This document shows positions 42,405 to 52,158 of a stretch of DNA of 64,000 nucleotides, one piece after another. How positions within the stretch are numbered: position 1 is the stretch's first letter; each line of letters opens with the position of its first letter. The notes beneath the pieces were generated by a model. It saw only the letters and a list, made by a program, of their open reading frames with translations, had not been told where the DNA came from and did no database searches. Location of the stretch: NCBI RefSeq assembly GCF_028736035.1, contig NZ_CP117866.1:2852001-2916000 (forward strand). Reading direction: 5' to 3'. This DNA is from Streptomyces sp. T12 (GTDB lineage Bacteria; Actinomycetota; Actinomycetes; Streptomycetales; Streptomycetaceae). Made by a program: the position numbers and the translations under genes.

Positions 42405-43356
42405 CCGGAGCGCACTGATAGCGGCTTCCGTGACCGCTTTGTCGTTGACGGCGAGCGGATGCGTGGTCGTCCACGGGGAGAAGGAAGTACTCCCCTCGGC
42501 CACCAAGGCGGAGGCCGCCAAGGCCCTCCAGCAGTTCACAAGCGCGTACAACAAGGCGGACAAGGCGTACGACAGCTCGCTCGACGCCGACTACGTCACC
42601 GGCGCCCTGAGCGACATCGACAGTGCCCGCTTGAAGGCGGGCAAGGCGCTCAACCCCGGCGGCAACGCGGCGCACACCCCGCTGGAGCTGTCGGACGTCA
42701 CGTACACGATCCCGAAGAAGGCAGGCTGGCCACGCTGGTTCGTGGCCGACGCAGCCGGCAACAAGTTCGGCAGCGCGCGCTGGATCTTCGTGTTCACCCG
42801 GGGCGGCCTGGACGAGCCGTGGGAGGCCGCGTATCTGACGCTGGTGGCCCCCGGCGACGTACCGAAGTTCAAGACCGACAAGGACGGCTGGGCCGAGGCC
42901 ATCCCCGCGAACTCGACCGAACTGGCCGTGCCGCCGGGGGACTTGAGCAAGTCGTACGCCGGCTACCTCAAGGACGGCAAGGGCGTCTTCGCGCCCGGCC
43001 GCCACACCAGCGAGTGGCGTGCCGACCGGAGGAAGGCCGCCAAGCGGCCGGGCCTGGTCAGCCAGTTCATCGACGAGCCGCTGACGAGCGGCGACTACGC
43101 CCCGCTGGCGCTGCGCACCGCGGACGGCGGCGCGCTGGTGTTCTTCACCACGCGCTACTACGAGAAGCGGACGGCCTATGCGGGCACCAGCGTCCCCTCG
43201 CCGGGCAAGGCGGTGGAGGCGCTGACGAAGGGCGAGATAAAGCAGTCGCTGACGATGGACATCATCTCCAACGAGGTGGCCCTGGACCCGAAGGGCTCGG
43301 GGAAGGTGCAGGTCATCGGCCGGACCCAGGGCCTGACGTCGGCGAAGGGCGAGTAG
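42364..43356 (+). CDS. Uncharacterised lipoprotein downstream of efeU
   Basis: 330 aa starting within the end of efeU (41-bp overlap). Lipoprotein signal with SLTASGC (Cys about residue 33) then a beta-rich domain with WPRWFVADAAGNKFGSARWI and LALRTADGGALVFFTTRYYE. No family I can name. Overlap implies cotranslation, so it may belong to the iron-uptake operon, but no iron-binding motif is obvious. Confidence 0.75.
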   Translation: MSRDRGPRRLRRLDRSALIAASVTALSLTASGCVVVHGEKEVLPSATKAEAAKALQQFTSAYNKADKAYDSSLDADYVTGALSDIDSARLKAGKALNPGGNAAHTPLELSDVTYTIPKKAGWPRWFVADAAGNKFGSARWIFVFTRGGLDEPWEAAYLTLVAPGDVPKFKTDKDGWAEAIPANSTELAVPPGDLSKSYAGYLKDGKGVFAPGRHTSEWRADRRKAAKRPGLVSQFIDEPLTSGDYAPLALRTADGGALVFFTTRYYEKRTAYAGTSVPSPGKAVEALTKGEIKQSLTMDIISNEVALDPKGSGKVQVIGRTQGLTSAKGE

Positions 43357-43375
43357 CGCCGCCCGCCGCTACGCC

Positions 43376-44107
43376 TCAGCGGCGCAGGGGCCAGGCCGCG
43401 GAGACGTGGTCGGGCTCCTGGCCGGCGTAGCGGGCGCAGGCGTCGGTGAGGGTTTCCAGCAGGCTCAGCGGGTCGGGCAGCGGGTGTTCGAGCCCACGCA
43501 CCCAGTGCACGCTCTGGCCCTCGCCGGGCAGCCTCGCGGGGGGTACGAGGACGTAGGACCCGCGGCAGTGCCAGCGCAGTCCGGGGTGTTCGTCCATGGT
43601 CTCGGGGTGGCAGTCCAGCTCGCAGGGCCACCACTCGTCCTCGTCCTCGGGGGTGCCGCGGGTGAGGGTGAAGAACAGCAGGCGACCGTCGTCGCTCTCG
43701 GCGACCGGGCCGACCTCGATACCGGCGGCGAGCAGCCGCTCCAGCGCCTCGCGCCCGGCCTCGACCGGCACGTCGAGGACGTCGTTCACCATGCCGGTCG
43801 CGGTGATGAAGTTGGCCTCGGGCTGGTGGCGGGCCCAGCGCTCGATCTGGGCGCGGTCGGTGGTGGACTGCGTCTGCCAGGCGAAGGACACGGGGTGCCG
43901 GGCGGGGGTGGGACATCCGACCCGGTCACAGGAACAGCGGTAGCCGGCCGGGTGCGCGGCGGGTGCGAGGGGCAGTCCCGTCGCGGCGGCGGCGAGCAGC
44001 AGGGCTTCCCGGCCGCCCTCGTCGGCGGCCTCCTTCGGACGGCGTCCGCGCAGCCACTGGGAGAGTTTGCCCTGTAGGCCGGTCCGGCCGCCCAACTCCG
44101 CGCTCAT
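43376..44107 (-). CDS. Bifunctional DNA primase/polymerase N-terminal-like protein
   Basis: 243 aa resembling the AEP prim-pol domain seen singly in Streptomyces. Motifs: GYRCSCDRVGCPTPARHP (Cys cluster), NFITATGMVNDVLDVPVEAG (Asp strand) and RWHCRGSYVLVPPARLPGEG. It lacks a helicase or DNA-binding partner, and only part of the polymerase acid set is obvious, so activity is uncertain. Function in these genomes is undefined. Confidence 0.75.
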   Translation of the reverse strand: MSAELGGRTGLQGKLSQWLRGRRPKEAADEGGREALLLAAAATGLPLAPAAHPAGYRCSCDRVGCPTPARHPVSFAWQTQSTTDRAQIERWARHQPEANFITATGMVNDVLDVPVEAGREALERLLAAGIEVGPVAESDDGRLLFFTLTRGTPEDEDEWWPCELDCHPETMDEHPGLRWHCRGSYVLVPPARLPGEGQSVHWVRGLEHPLPDPLSLLETLTDACARYAGQEPDHVSAAWPLRR

Positions 44108-44278
44108 CTATCCCCTCGCCTCGCTGTCGTGCGGAACAGCATGCCCTATGGTCCCACCATCCTGCGCTCCGGGGGGCCGTAGCGGACAACCGGGGTAGGT
44201 GGGGCGAGGCGTACACGGCACCTGGATCAGGGGCCATGGGGTGCTTTAGCGGGATTTACCCGCCCCCGGCGCAAGGGC

Positions 44279-44914
44279 TCAGCGCGGGGCGAGGCCGTAC
44301 AGGGCGTAGTCGACGAGGGTGTCGGTGTACTCGTACGAGATCGGGCCCGTGTGCTGGAGCCAGCGCTGGGCCAGCGGCGAGACGAAGAGTTCGAGGGCGA
44401 TGCGCGGGTCGAGGTCGGGGCGCACCTGCCCGGCCTCCTGGGCGGAGCGCAGCCGGTCGACGTAGAGCTGGAGCGAGGGTTCGAGGAGTTTGGCCACGTA
44501 CTCCCGGCCGAGCTGCTCGTTGACCAGCCCTTCCGCGGCCAGGGCGCGGGACGGGGCGGCGAAGTGGGGATCCTTCAGCTGGTCGACCGTGAGACGCAGT
44601 ACGGCCTTCAGGTCGGCCGCGAGGTCTGCGGTGTCCGGGATGACGTACGGCTCCTGCCCGGCTTCCTGGGCGGCCTGTTCCGCGAGGTCGAGGAACGCCT
44701 CCATCAGCACCTCCGCCTTCGACGGCCACCACCGGTAGATCGTCTGCTTGCCGACGCCGGCGCGGGCGGCGATGCCCTCGATGGTGGTCCTGGGGTAGCC
44801 GACCTCCGCGACGAGGGCGAGGGCGGCGTCGTAGATGGCCCGGCGGGACCGCTCGCTGCGGCGGGTGGAGTTGGGTGCGGGCTGGGCGGACGGGGCGGAC
44901 TTCTGGGCTGCCAT
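44279..44914 (-). CDS. TetR-family regulator
   Basis: 211 aa. Disordered N-terminus, then helix-turn-helix RRAIYDAALALVAEVGYPRT, TIEGIAARAGVGKQTIYRWW. The C-terminal domain is TetR_C type (LVNEQLGREYVAKLLEPSL). AGACG-GAA-CGTCT lies just upstream, possibly its own operator. No dedicated target is adjacent besides the divergent-facing Rsm22 gene, which is downstream-facing on the same strand and separate. Ligand unknown. Confidence 0.85.
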   Translation of the reverse strand: MAAQKSAPSAQPAPNSTRRSERSRRAIYDAALALVAEVGYPRTTIEGIAARAGVGKQTIYRWWPSKAEVLMEAFLDLAEQAAQEAGQEPYVIPDTADLAADLKAVLRLTVDQLKDPHFAAPSRALAAEGLVNEQLGREYVAKLLEPSLQLYVDRLRSAQEAGQVRPDLDPRIALELFVSPLAQRWLQHTGPISYEYTDTLVDYALYGLAPR

Positions 44915-44937
44915 GGGTCGAATTTACCAGGTAGACA

Positions 44938-44950
44938 AGACGGAACGTCT
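44938..44950. promoter_or_regulatory. Candidate TetR operator
   Basis: Perfect small palindrome AGACG GAA CGTCT between the Rsm22-like and TetR genes, 24 bp upstream of the TetR start. Suits autoregulation. Short, so only moderately supported. Confidence 0.4.
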
Positions 44951-44973
44951 CGCCGCGGGGCGGGGCGGGAGGG

Positions 44974-45963
44974 TTACGGCGCCGCCGGCGGCCAGGCGTC
45001 GCCCCACTCCGCGTCGCGGGCCGCCTTGTACAGGTCACCTTGCCGTTTGGTGACCGTGGTGCGGCGCAGGGAGGGGTCGGTTTCGCACAGGTCGAGGAGC
45101 ACCTGGCCCTTGCGGATCTGGGGTTTGCGCACGACGCGGGCGGGGGCCGGGGTGACCGGGAGGCGGGTGGCGGCGACGTAGCTGAACTTCTCGTCCTCGT
45201 AGGCGAGGGAGCCGCCCTTGATCTGGCGGTGCAGGGAGGAACGGCTGACCCGGGCCGAGAAGTGGCACCAGTCCGTGCCGGGGACGATGGGGCAGGCGGC
45301 GCTGTGCGGGCAGGGGGCGGCGATGTGGAAGCCGGCGGCGATCAGGCGGTCGCGGGCCTCGATGACGCGGGTGTAGCCGTCGGGGGTGCCGGGTTCGACG
45401 ATCACGACGGCCTGGGCGGCGGCCGTGACGGTGTCGAGGAGGGCGGCGCGGTCCGGGGCGGTGAGCTCGTTGAGGACGTAGGAGACGGTGACGAGGTCGG
45501 TGGGGTCGAGGGTGAGCGCCGAGCCGATCCGGGCGCGCTGCCAGTGGACGTCCCGCAGTGCCGGGTTGGCGGCGGCGATCTCCCGGCCGATGGCGAGGGC
45601 GGGTTCGGCCCAGTCGAGCACGGTGACGCCGCGCTCGCCGGGCCAGGTCGCGGTGACGGCCCAGGTCGCGGCGCCGGTCCCGCCGCCGACGTCGGTGTGG
45701 CTGGTGGGGGTCCATGTCGGGACGGCCGCCGCGAACGCCTCCAGCGCCGAGTGCACCGCCTCGAAGGTGGCGGGCATCCGATAGGCGGCGTAGGCGGCCA
45801 CGTCGGCGCGGTCGCGGAGGATCGGGGCGTCTGTGGGGGTGGCGCCCCGGTAGTTGGCGATCAGCCGGTCGACGGCCTGGGCGGCCTGGCGGGGCGGGAG
45901 GCCGTCGAGGAGGGTGGCGAGACTGCTGCGCAGGGCGTCTGCCGGGGATACGGGGGCGTTCAC
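44974..45963 (-). CDS. Rsm22-family small-subunit methyltransferase-like protein
   Basis: 329 aa. SAM-dependent fold with DVGGGTGAATWAVTATWPGE (motif I) and LVTVSYVLNELTAPDR, plus the Rsm22/METTL17 cysteine set CPHSAACPIVPGTDWCHF (residues about 220-240), which holds an Fe-S cluster in mitochondrial homologues. The C-terminal half is basic with SLRRTTVTKRQGDLYKAAR. Role in ribosome assembly is family inference. GTG start at 45963. Confidence 0.85.
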   Translation of the reverse strand: MNAPVSPADALRSSLATLLDGLPPRQAAQAVDRLIANYRGATPTDAPILRDRADVAAYAAYRMPATFEAVHSALEAFAAAVPTWTPTSHTDVGGGTGAATWAVTATWPGERGVTVLDWAEPALAIGREIAAANPALRDVHWQRARIGSALTLDPTDLVTVSYVLNELTAPDRAALLDTVTAAAQAVVIVEPGTPDGYTRVIEARDRLIAAGFHIAAPCPHSAACPIVPGTDWCHFSARVSRSSLHRQIKGGSLAYEDEKFSYVAATRLPVTPAPARVVRKPQIRKGQVLLDLCETDPSLRRTTVTKRQGDLYKAARDAEWGDAWPPAAP

Positions 45964-46017
45964 CCGGCGATTCTACGAGGGTGCACGGCGTCGGGGTGAG
46001 CCTCGGTTTCCTCGCCG

Positions 46018-47148
46018 CTACAGCTCCTGGACCGCCCGTGCCACCCTCGTCCCCGCCCGCGCCCTCGGCCGGCTGTCCGGCGCACGCCTGCGCGGATGCA
46101 CCGTGTTCGCCAGCAGCACCACAAACGTGTCCGTCGCCGGATCCAGCACCAGCGACGTCCCCGTGAACCCGGTGTGCCCCGCCGCTCCCCGCCCCGCCAG
46201 CTCCCCCATGAACCACGGCTGGTCGATCGCGAAGCCCAGCCCCGGTGGGGTCAGCAGCAGCTCCACGAAATCGGGGCCGAGGATCCGGGCGGGTCCGTAG
46301 GCGCCGCCGGAGAGCAGAGCGCGGCAGAAGACCGCGAGGTCGCGGCCCGTCGAGAACAGGCCCGCGTGCCCCGCGACGCCGCCGAGCGCCCACGCGTTCT
46401 CGTCGTGCACGGCACCCCGCAGCATCCCCCGGTCCGCCTTGGCCCACGGCCGCCGCTGGTCCTCGGTGGCCGCCGCCCCCGGGCACGGGCCGAAGTGGGT
46501 CGCCGTCATGCCCAGGGGTCGCGTGATGCCGTCGTGGATCAGGACGTCGAGCGTGCGGCTGGTGAGGCGTTCGAGGGTGTGCTGGAGCAGGAGGAAGTTC
46601 AGGTCCGAGTAGCAGTACGTGCCGGGCACGCCGACCGGTACTTCCGCCCGCAGCCTCTCCAGGCGCTCGGCGTCGTCGGCACAGTCGTACAGCGGGAGTT
46701 CGGGGCGCAGCCCCGAGGTGTGGGTGAGCAGCTGACGCACCGTGACGTCGTGCCGGGCGGCCCCGCGGAAGTCGGGCAGGTACGCCCCGACCCGCGCGTC
46801 GATGCCGAGCGTGCCGCGCTCGATCTGCTGTACGGCGGCGACGGCCGTGAAGAGTTTGGTGAGGGAGGCCAGGTCGAAGGGGGTGTCCGTGGTCATCGGG
46901 ACTTGTGCCTCGGGCGGCAGTTCCACCCCGATGTCCTTCTCCTCGTCGTAGGAGGCGTACCGCACGGCCCAGCCCGCCGCCTCCTCGACGGCGAGGAACG
47001 GCCCCCGCCCGACGGCCAGCACGGCCCCGGCCGCCCAGGGGCGCGGGCCGGTGGTGAGGTCGTGGACCTCGTGGACGAGGTGACGGATCTCCTCGGGGTC
47101 GAGTCCGGCCCTTTCCGGCGTGTCCCCGCGCAGTCTCGGCGCGCTCAG
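46018..47148 (-). CDS. Serine hydrolase, class C beta-lactamase-like
   Basis: 376 aa from a probable CTG start that overlaps the upstream MFS stop (CTGA), with GGAGGGA eight bases before it; an in-frame GTG at 47193 would overlap the MFS gene by 49 bases. Active-site motifs: DLASLTKLFTAVAAVQ (SxxK), YCYSDLNFLLL (YxN-like) and AAGHTGFTGTSLV (HTG in place of KTG). No signal peptide, so a cytoplasmic esterase or peptidase is likelier than a beta-lactamase. Probably translated with the exporter upstream. Confidence 0.85.
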   Translation of the reverse strand: MSAPRLRGDTPERAGLDPEEIRHLVHEVHDLTTGPRPWAAGAVLAVGRGPFLAVEEAAGWAVRYASYDEEKDIGVELPPEAQVPMTTDTPFDLASLTKLFTAVAAVQQIERGTLGIDARVGAYLPDFRGAARHDVTVRQLLTHTSGLRPELPLYDCADDAERLERLRAEVPVGVPGTYCYSDLNFLLLQHTLERLTSRTLDVLIHDGITRPLGMTATHFGPCPGAAATEDQRRPWAKADRGMLRGAVHDENAWALGGVAGHAGLFSTGRDLAVFCRALLSGGAYGPARILGPDFVELLLTPPGLGFAIDQPWFMGELAGRGAAGHTGFTGTSLVLDPATDTFVVLLANTVHPRRRAPDSRPRARAGTRVARAVQEL

Positions 47149-48446
47149 TTCTCTGCTCCCTCCGCATCCGTACGTCTGTTCCAGGGACGGCACATTCCCA
47201 TGAAGCAGGCCAGCGCCACCAGTGCTGCGGCCAGTTGGACGACCGCCATCGGGACGGCGGTGTCCTCCCCCGCGATGCCCACGAGGGGCGAGGCGATCGC
47301 GCCGATGAGGAAGGAGGAGGTACCGAGGAGGGCGGAGGCGGACCCGGCGGCGTTCTTGGTGCGCAGGAGGGCGAGGGCCTGGGTGTTGGGGAGGGTGACG
47401 CCCATCGCCGACATCAGGACGAACAGCGCGGCGGCCACGGGGGCCAGCCCGACCTCGCCGAAGACGCCGAGCGACATCAGCAGCAGCGCGGTCGCCGCCA
47501 GGATGACGATCGTCAGGCCCACGCCCAGCACCCGGTCCAGGCTGACCCGACCGACCAGCACCTTGCCGTTGATCTGGCCGACGACCACGAGCCCGACCGA
47601 GTTGAGCCCGAACAGCAGGCTGAAGGTCTGCGGCGAGGCCCCGTAGATCTCCTGGATCACGAACGGCGACGCCGATATGTACGCGAACAGCGCCGCGAAC
47701 GCGAACCCGCCCGCCAGCGTGTACCCGGCGAACGCCCCGTCGGCGAGCAGACCGCGCATGGCGCGCAGGGCCTCGCCGACCCCGCCGCTGTGCCGGCCCT
47801 CGGGCGGCAGCGTCTCGGGGAGCCTGCGCCAGACGACGCCGGCGAGCAGCACCCCGACCACCGTGAGCACGACGAACACGCCCCGCCAGTCCGTCACCCG
47901 CAGGATCTGGCCGCCGATGAGCGGCGCCACGATCGGGGCGACGCCCGAGATCAGCATGAGGGTCGAGAAGAAGCGGGCCATCGCCACGCCGTCGTAGAGG
48001 TCGCGTACGACCGCCCGCGCGATCACTATCGCCGACGCGCCCGCGAGTCCCTGCGCCAGCCGGAAGGCGACCAGGAACTCGACGGTGGGCGCGAGCGCGC
48101 AGAGCACGGTGGCGACGACGTACACGGCCAGGCCTGCCAGCAGCGGGCGCCTGCGGCCCCATCGGTCGCTCATCGGGCCGACCACCAGCTGCCCGAGCGC
48201 CATGCCGGCCAGACAGGCGGTGAGCGTGAGCTGAACGGTCGCGGCGGGCGCGTGCAGGGAGCGGGTGACCTCCGGGAGCGCGGGGAGGTACATGTCCATC
48301 GCCAGCGGGGGCGTGGCGGTCAGGCCGCCGAGGACGAGGGTGACGAGGAGGCCGGTGCGGCGCAGGGAACGGGTGGGCGGTTGCGTGGTGGTCGTCGATC
48401 TGGCTGTCTGCGACACGTCCTGTGTCGACCCCCCGCTGTCGGCCAT
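47145..48446 (-). CDS. Bcr/CflA-type MFS drug exporter
   Basis: 433-aa, 12-helix exporter. LTATPPLAMDMYLPALPEVT is the Bcr/CflA TM1 signature (D-M-Y-L-P-A), with QLVVGPMSDRWGRRRPLLAG (motif A) and AQGLAGASAIVIARAVVRDLYDG. Exports chloramphenicol-like compounds or peptides in relatives. The CTGA junction couples it to the serine hydrolase, perhaps pairing export with hydrolysis. Divergent from the Gfo/Idh/MocA gene. Confidence 0.9.
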   Translation of the reverse strand: MADSGGSTQDVSQTARSTTTTQPPTRSLRRTGLLVTLVLGGLTATPPLAMDMYLPALPEVTRSLHAPAATVQLTLTACLAGMALGQLVVGPMSDRWGRRRPLLAGLAVYVVATVLCALAPTVEFLVAFRLAQGLAGASAIVIARAVVRDLYDGVAMARFFSTLMLISGVAPIVAPLIGGQILRVTDWRGVFVVLTVVGVLLAGVVWRRLPETLPPEGRHSGGVGEALRAMRGLLADGAFAGYTLAGGFAFAALFAYISASPFVIQEIYGASPQTFSLLFGLNSVGLVVVGQINGKVLVGRVSLDRVLGVGLTIVILAATALLLMSLGVFGEVGLAPVAAALFVLMSAMGVTLPNTQALALLRTKNAAGSASALLGTSSFLIGAIASPLVGIAGEDTAVPMAVVQLAAALVALACFMGMCRPWNRRTDAEGAEN

Positions 48447-48534
48447 GCGCCCCTCCCTCTCCGAGTGATCCGCCCTCTATGCTCTCAGCTCGTACAGAGT
48501 GCCGAGGGTCGCATGAGCGAGGGGTGGGGCCGCC

Positions 48535-49620
48535 ATGGCGGAGCAGAGCGTGCGGTGGGGGATCCTGGCGACCGGCGGGATCGCGGCCGCGTTCACGGCG
48601 GACCTGATCACTGCATCCAAGAGCGGCTCCGCCGCGGGGCCGGACGCGGAGGTGGTGGCCGTGGCCTCGCGGTCCCAGTCCTCGGCGGACGCGTTCGCGG
48701 AGCGGTTCGGGATACCGCGGGCGTACGGCGACTGGGACGCGCTCGCCCAGGACGGCGACATCGATGTCGTGTACGTCGCCACCCCGCACTCGGCGCACCG
48801 CACCGCCGCCGGGCTGTGCCTGGAGGCCGGGCACAACGTGCTGTGCGAGAAGGCGTTCACGCTGAACGCGCGCGAGGCCGAGGAGCTCGTCGCGCTGGCC
48901 AAGGCCCGCGGGAGCTTCCTGATGGAGGCCATGTGGATGTACTGCAACCCGCTGGTCCGGCGGCTCAAGGCGCTGGTGGACGACGGCGCGATCGGCGAAG
49001 TGCGCCATGTCCAGGCCGACTTCGGGCTGGCCGGCCACCTCTTGCCGGAGGCGAGGAATGGAACACTGCCGCCTTCGCACCGCCTGCGTGACCCGGCGCA
49101 GGGCGGCGGCGCGCTGCTGGACCTCGGCGTGTACCCGGTCTCCTTCGCCCAGCTGCTGCTCGGGGAGCCGTCGGACGTGGCGGCGCGTGCGGTGCTGTCC
49201 GCGGAGGGCGTCGATCTGCAGACGGGCGCCCTGCTCTCCTGGGACGGCGGCGCCCTCGCCTCCCTGCACTGCTCCATCGTCGGCGGTACGGCGACCGCCG
49301 CGTCGGTCACCGGCTCGGGCGGCCGTATCGACGTACCGAACGGCTTCTTCTTCCCGGACCGCTTCGTCCTGCACCGAGACGGCCGGGACCCCGAGGAGTT
49401 CACGGCCGACCCGGCCGACGGACCCCGGGGCAGCCTGCGGCACGAGGCCGCCGAGGTGATGCGCGCCCTGCGGGCCGGCGAGACCGAGTCCCCGCTGGTC
49501 CCGCTCGACGGCACGCTCGCCGTGATGCGGACGCTCGACGCGATCCGGGACCGCGTCGGCGTCCGCTACCCGGGCGAGGCCCCCGGCGAGGACCGCATCC
49601 CCGAACTCACGCCGGCGTGA
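48535..49620 (+). CDS. Gfo/Idh/MocA-family NAD(P)-dependent oxidoreductase
   Basis: 361 aa. Rossmann start RWGILATGGIAAAFTADLI, dinucleotide-binding region, then the family EKP-like CEKAFTLNAREAEELVALA and the catalytic-domain GGGALLDLGVYPVSFAQLLL. Probably oxidises or reduces a sugar or inositol derivative; the substrate is not evident. Its last 14 bases overlap the convergent phoD gene. Strand and start (ATG 48535) are clear. Confidence 0.88.
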   Translation: MAEQSVRWGILATGGIAAAFTADLITASKSGSAAGPDAEVVAVASRSQSSADAFAERFGIPRAYGDWDALAQDGDIDVVYVATPHSAHRTAAGLCLEAGHNVLCEKAFTLNAREAEELVALAKARGSFLMEAMWMYCNPLVRRLKALVDDGAIGEVRHVQADFGLAGHLLPEARNGTLPPSHRLRDPAQGGGALLDLGVYPVSFAQLLLGEPSDVAARAVLSAEGVDLQTGALLSWDGGALASLHCSIVGGTATAASVTGSGGRIDVPNGFFFPDRFVLHRDGRDPEEFTADPADGPRGSLRHEAAEVMRALRAGETESPLVPLDGTLAVMRTLDAIRDRVGVRYPGEAPGEDRIPELTPA

Positions 49621-51247
49621 GCCCCGGGTCCCCCGCCTCGGTGACGAAGGACGCCGCCGTCGTGACCGGCGCCCCGGGCGTGGTCACGTACGGCACCGTC
49701 TTGAAGTCGGCCCGCGCCTGCTGCTCCCCCAGCGCGACGGTCACATAGCCGCGCCGTCCGTTGTAGAACTTCATGTGCGGGTTGGCCTTCATGTACGTGT
49801 CCCAGTTGGCGGGCTTGTCGACGCCGTCCCGGCCGCTCGCGATCGACGTGGCCACGATCTCCGTGCCGAGCGTGGCGGAGTCGGGGTCGTCGAAGTCGTC
49901 CTTGATGTCGAAGCCGTACCCGACGTGGACGTCGCCGGTGAGCACCATCAGGTTCTCGATCCCGGCGGCCTTCGCCCCGTCCAGTACCCGGCGGCGGCAG
50001 GCCCGGTAGCCGTCCCAGGCGTCCATCGACACCCGGGACGGCGCGGTGAGGTCGAACTTCCGCTGGGAGAAGGTGACCTGCTGCGGTACGACGTTCCACA
50101 GCGCCGTCGACGAGCGCCACCCTTCCAGCAGCCACCGCTCCTGCGTCGCACCGGTCATCGTGCGCGCCGGGTCGTCGACCTCCGGGCCGGGGATCTGGGA
50201 GCCGTCGCCGTACGCCTGGTTGGAGCGGTACTGCCGGGTGTCCAGCACGTCGAACTGGGCGAGCCGGCCCCACTGCAGGCGCCGGTAGAGCCGCATGTCG
50301 GGGCCGCTGGGCTGCTGCGGGCTGCGCAGGGGCTGGTTCTCCCAGTAGGCGCGGTAGGCGGAGGCCCGGCGCAGCAGGAACTCCTCCGGCGGGACGCTGT
50401 TCTCGGGGGTGTCGTCGGCGTAGTTGTTCTCGGTCTCGTGGTCGTCCCAGGTGACGACGAAGGGGTGTGCGGCGTGCGCGGCCCTGAGGTCGGGGTCGGA
50501 CTTGAACAGGGCGTAGCGCAGGCGGTAGTCCTCCAGGGTCACCGTCTCGCGGTTGAAGAGCGCGGGGAGCGTGCGGTCGGTGTAGTTGCGGTAGCCGCCG
50601 ACGGAGTTGACCGCGTACTCGTACAGGTAGTCGCCCAGGTGGAAGACGACGTCCACGTCGTCCTGCGCGAGATGGCGGTACGGCGTGAAGTAGCCGTCGG
50701 CGTACGCCTGGCAGGAGACGGCCGCGAGGGTCAGCGAGCTTGTCGCTCCGGTCGTCGCGGGCGCGGTGCGGGTGCGGCCCGTCTCGCTGATCCAGGTGCC
50801 GGTGCGGAAGCGGTAGTAGTACACGCGGTCCGCGTCGAGCCGGCCGACCTGGACGTGGACCGTGTGGTGGAACTCGGGGTGCGCGAAGGCGGTGCCGCGT
50901 CTGGCGATCCGGCTGAACCGCTCGTCGTGCGCCAGCTCCCACTGCACGGTGACCCGTTCGGCGGGCAGTCCCCCGTCGGGCTGGTACGGGGCGGGGGCCA
51001 GGCGGGTCCACAGCAGGACCGAGCCGGGCCGCGGATCGCCGGAGGCGACGCCGAGGGTGAAGGGGTCGTCGTCGATGCGGCGGGCGTCGAGCTCGGCGGC
51101 GCTCGCCGCGCCCGCGGCCGGCAGATTCACGGCGAAGGCGAGCGCGGCGGCCGCGCCGGTGACGGTCAGGAAGCTGCGGCGGCCGATGTGGCGGGCGGCC
51201 GTGCGCAGTTCGGGGGCGTGCTGGGGCGCGTGTCTGGTGATGGTCAT
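49607..51247 (-). CDS. phoD: PhoD-type alkaline phosphatase/phosphodiesterase (Tat-exported)
   Basis: 546 aa. Twin-arginine signal [19 protein letters not shown] (residues 20-40). A N-terminal fibronectin-like domain ([20 protein letters not shown]) precedes the phosphatase domain with [23 protein letters not shown] and [12 protein letters not shown] metal sites. GGAGG is close upstream. Scavenges phosphate from organic esters outside the cell; Pho control is expected but no clear PhoP box was found. Confidence 0.92.
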   Translation of the reverse strand: MTITRHAPQHAPELRTAARHIGRRSFLTVTGAAAALAFAVNLPAAGAASAAELDARRIDDDPFTLGVASGDPRPGSVLLWTRLAPAPYQPDGGLPAERVTVQWELAHDERFSRIARRGTAFAHPEFHHTVHVQVGRLDADRVYYYRFRTGTWISETGRTRTAPATTGATSSLTLAAVSCQAYADGYFTPYRHLAQDDVDVVFHLGDYLYEYAVNSVGGYRNYTDRTLPALFNRETVTLEDYRLRYALFKSDPDLRAAHAAHPFVVTWDDHETENNYADDTPENSVPPEEFLLRRASAYRAYWENQPLRSPQQPSGPDMRLYRRLQWGRLAQFDVLDTRQYRSNQAYGDGSQIPGPEVDDPARTMTGATQERWLLEGWRSSTALWNVVPQQVTFSQRKFDLTAPSRVSMDAWDGYRACRRRVLDGAKAAGIENLMVLTGDVHVGYGFDIKDDFDDPDSATLGTEIVATSIASGRDGVDKPANWDTYMKANPHMKFYNGRRGYVTVALGEQQARADFKTVPYVTTPGAPVTTAASFVTEAGDPGLTPA

Positions 51248-51325
51248 CCGGTCCTCCCCTGCCTGATGGATGCATGAGGCATTGGAGTGGCCGGGGACGA
51301 CACTCGCTTGGCGCGTACACAACAC

Positions 51326-51359
51326 CCGGATGGCGGATGAATGAGTTCCGGATGGCGGA
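51326..51359. repeat. 22-bp-period direct repeat in the phoD-SDR intergenic region
   Basis: CCGGATGGCGGA at 51326-51337 and at 51348-51359, two helical turns apart, in the divergent promoter region. Could be a regulator site for either gene. Confidence 0.5.
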
Positions 51360-51381
51360 CCCTCACGTACGCTGCGGCCCC

Positions 51382-52158
51382 ATGAACGACAGGCAAACGG
51401 ACGCGAGGACGGACGCGAGGATCGCCGTGGTGACCGGCGCGGGCTCCGGCATCGGTCGCGCGGTCGCGGTGGAACTGCTGCGCGCGGGCTGGTCGGCGGC
51501 GCTCGCGGGGCGGCGCGTCGAGACGCTGGAGGAGACGGCGGGGCTGGTGCCCGGCGGCGCCGCCCTCACCGTACGGACGGACGTGTCACGGCAGGAGGAC
51601 GTGGCCGCGCTGTTCGCCGCCACCGTGGAGCGGTTCGGGCGGGTGGACCTGCTGTTCAACAACGCGGGGACGTTCGGGCCGGGCGGGGTGCCGGTCGAGG
51701 AGCTGTCGTACGACGCCTGGCGGCACGTGGTGGACACCAACCTCAACGGGGCGTTCCTGTGCGCGCAGGCGGCGTACCGGCAGATGAAGGAGCAGGACCC
51801 GCAGGGCGGCCGGATCATCAACAACGGATCCATCTCGGCGCACACGCCCCGCCCGCACTCCGTCGCCTACACGGCCACCAAGCACGCGCTGACCGGCCTG
51901 ACCAAGTCGCTGTCGCTGGACGGGCGGCCCTACGGCATCGCCGTCGGCCAGATCGACATCGGCAACGCGGCGACCGACATGACCGCGCGTATGCAGACGG
52001 GTGCCCTGCAGGCCGACGGCTCGGTGGTGCCCGAGCCCGTGATGGACGTGGCCGACGTGGCACGGACCGTGCGGCACATGGCGGAGCTGCCCTTGGAGGC
52101 GAACGTGCAGTTCGCGACGGTGCTGGCGACGGCGATGCCGTACGTGGGGCGTGGCTGA
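51382..52158 (+). CDS. Short-chain dehydrogenase/reductase
   Basis: 258 aa. Classical SDR: cofactor motif [24 protein letters not shown] at [13 protein letters not shown], catalytic Ser in [13 protein letters not shown] and YxxxK as [14 protein letters not shown] preference is suggested by the Arg pair after the first motif (AGRRVETLE). Substrate unknown. ATG with weak upstream signal, so possibly leaderless. Divergent from phoD. Confidence 0.9.
   Translation: MNDRQTDARTDARIAVVTGAGSGIGRAVAVELLRAGWSAALAGRRVETLEETAGLVPGGAALTVRTDVSRQEDVAALFAATVERFGRVDLLFNNAGTFGPGGVPVEELSYDAWRHVVDTNLNGAFLCAQAAYRQMKEQDPQGGRIINNGSISAHTPRPHSVAYTATKHALTGLTKSLSLDGRPYGIAVGQIDIGNAATDMTARMQTGALQADGSVVPEPVMDVADVARTVRHMAELPLEANVQFATVLATAMPYVGRG

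Noticed and set aside
46018..49443. Very long minus-strand reading running from the serine hydrolase through the MFS and oxidoreductase genes
   Set aside because: Only its first 376 codons have family motifs; the rest is out-of-frame shadow of real genes.
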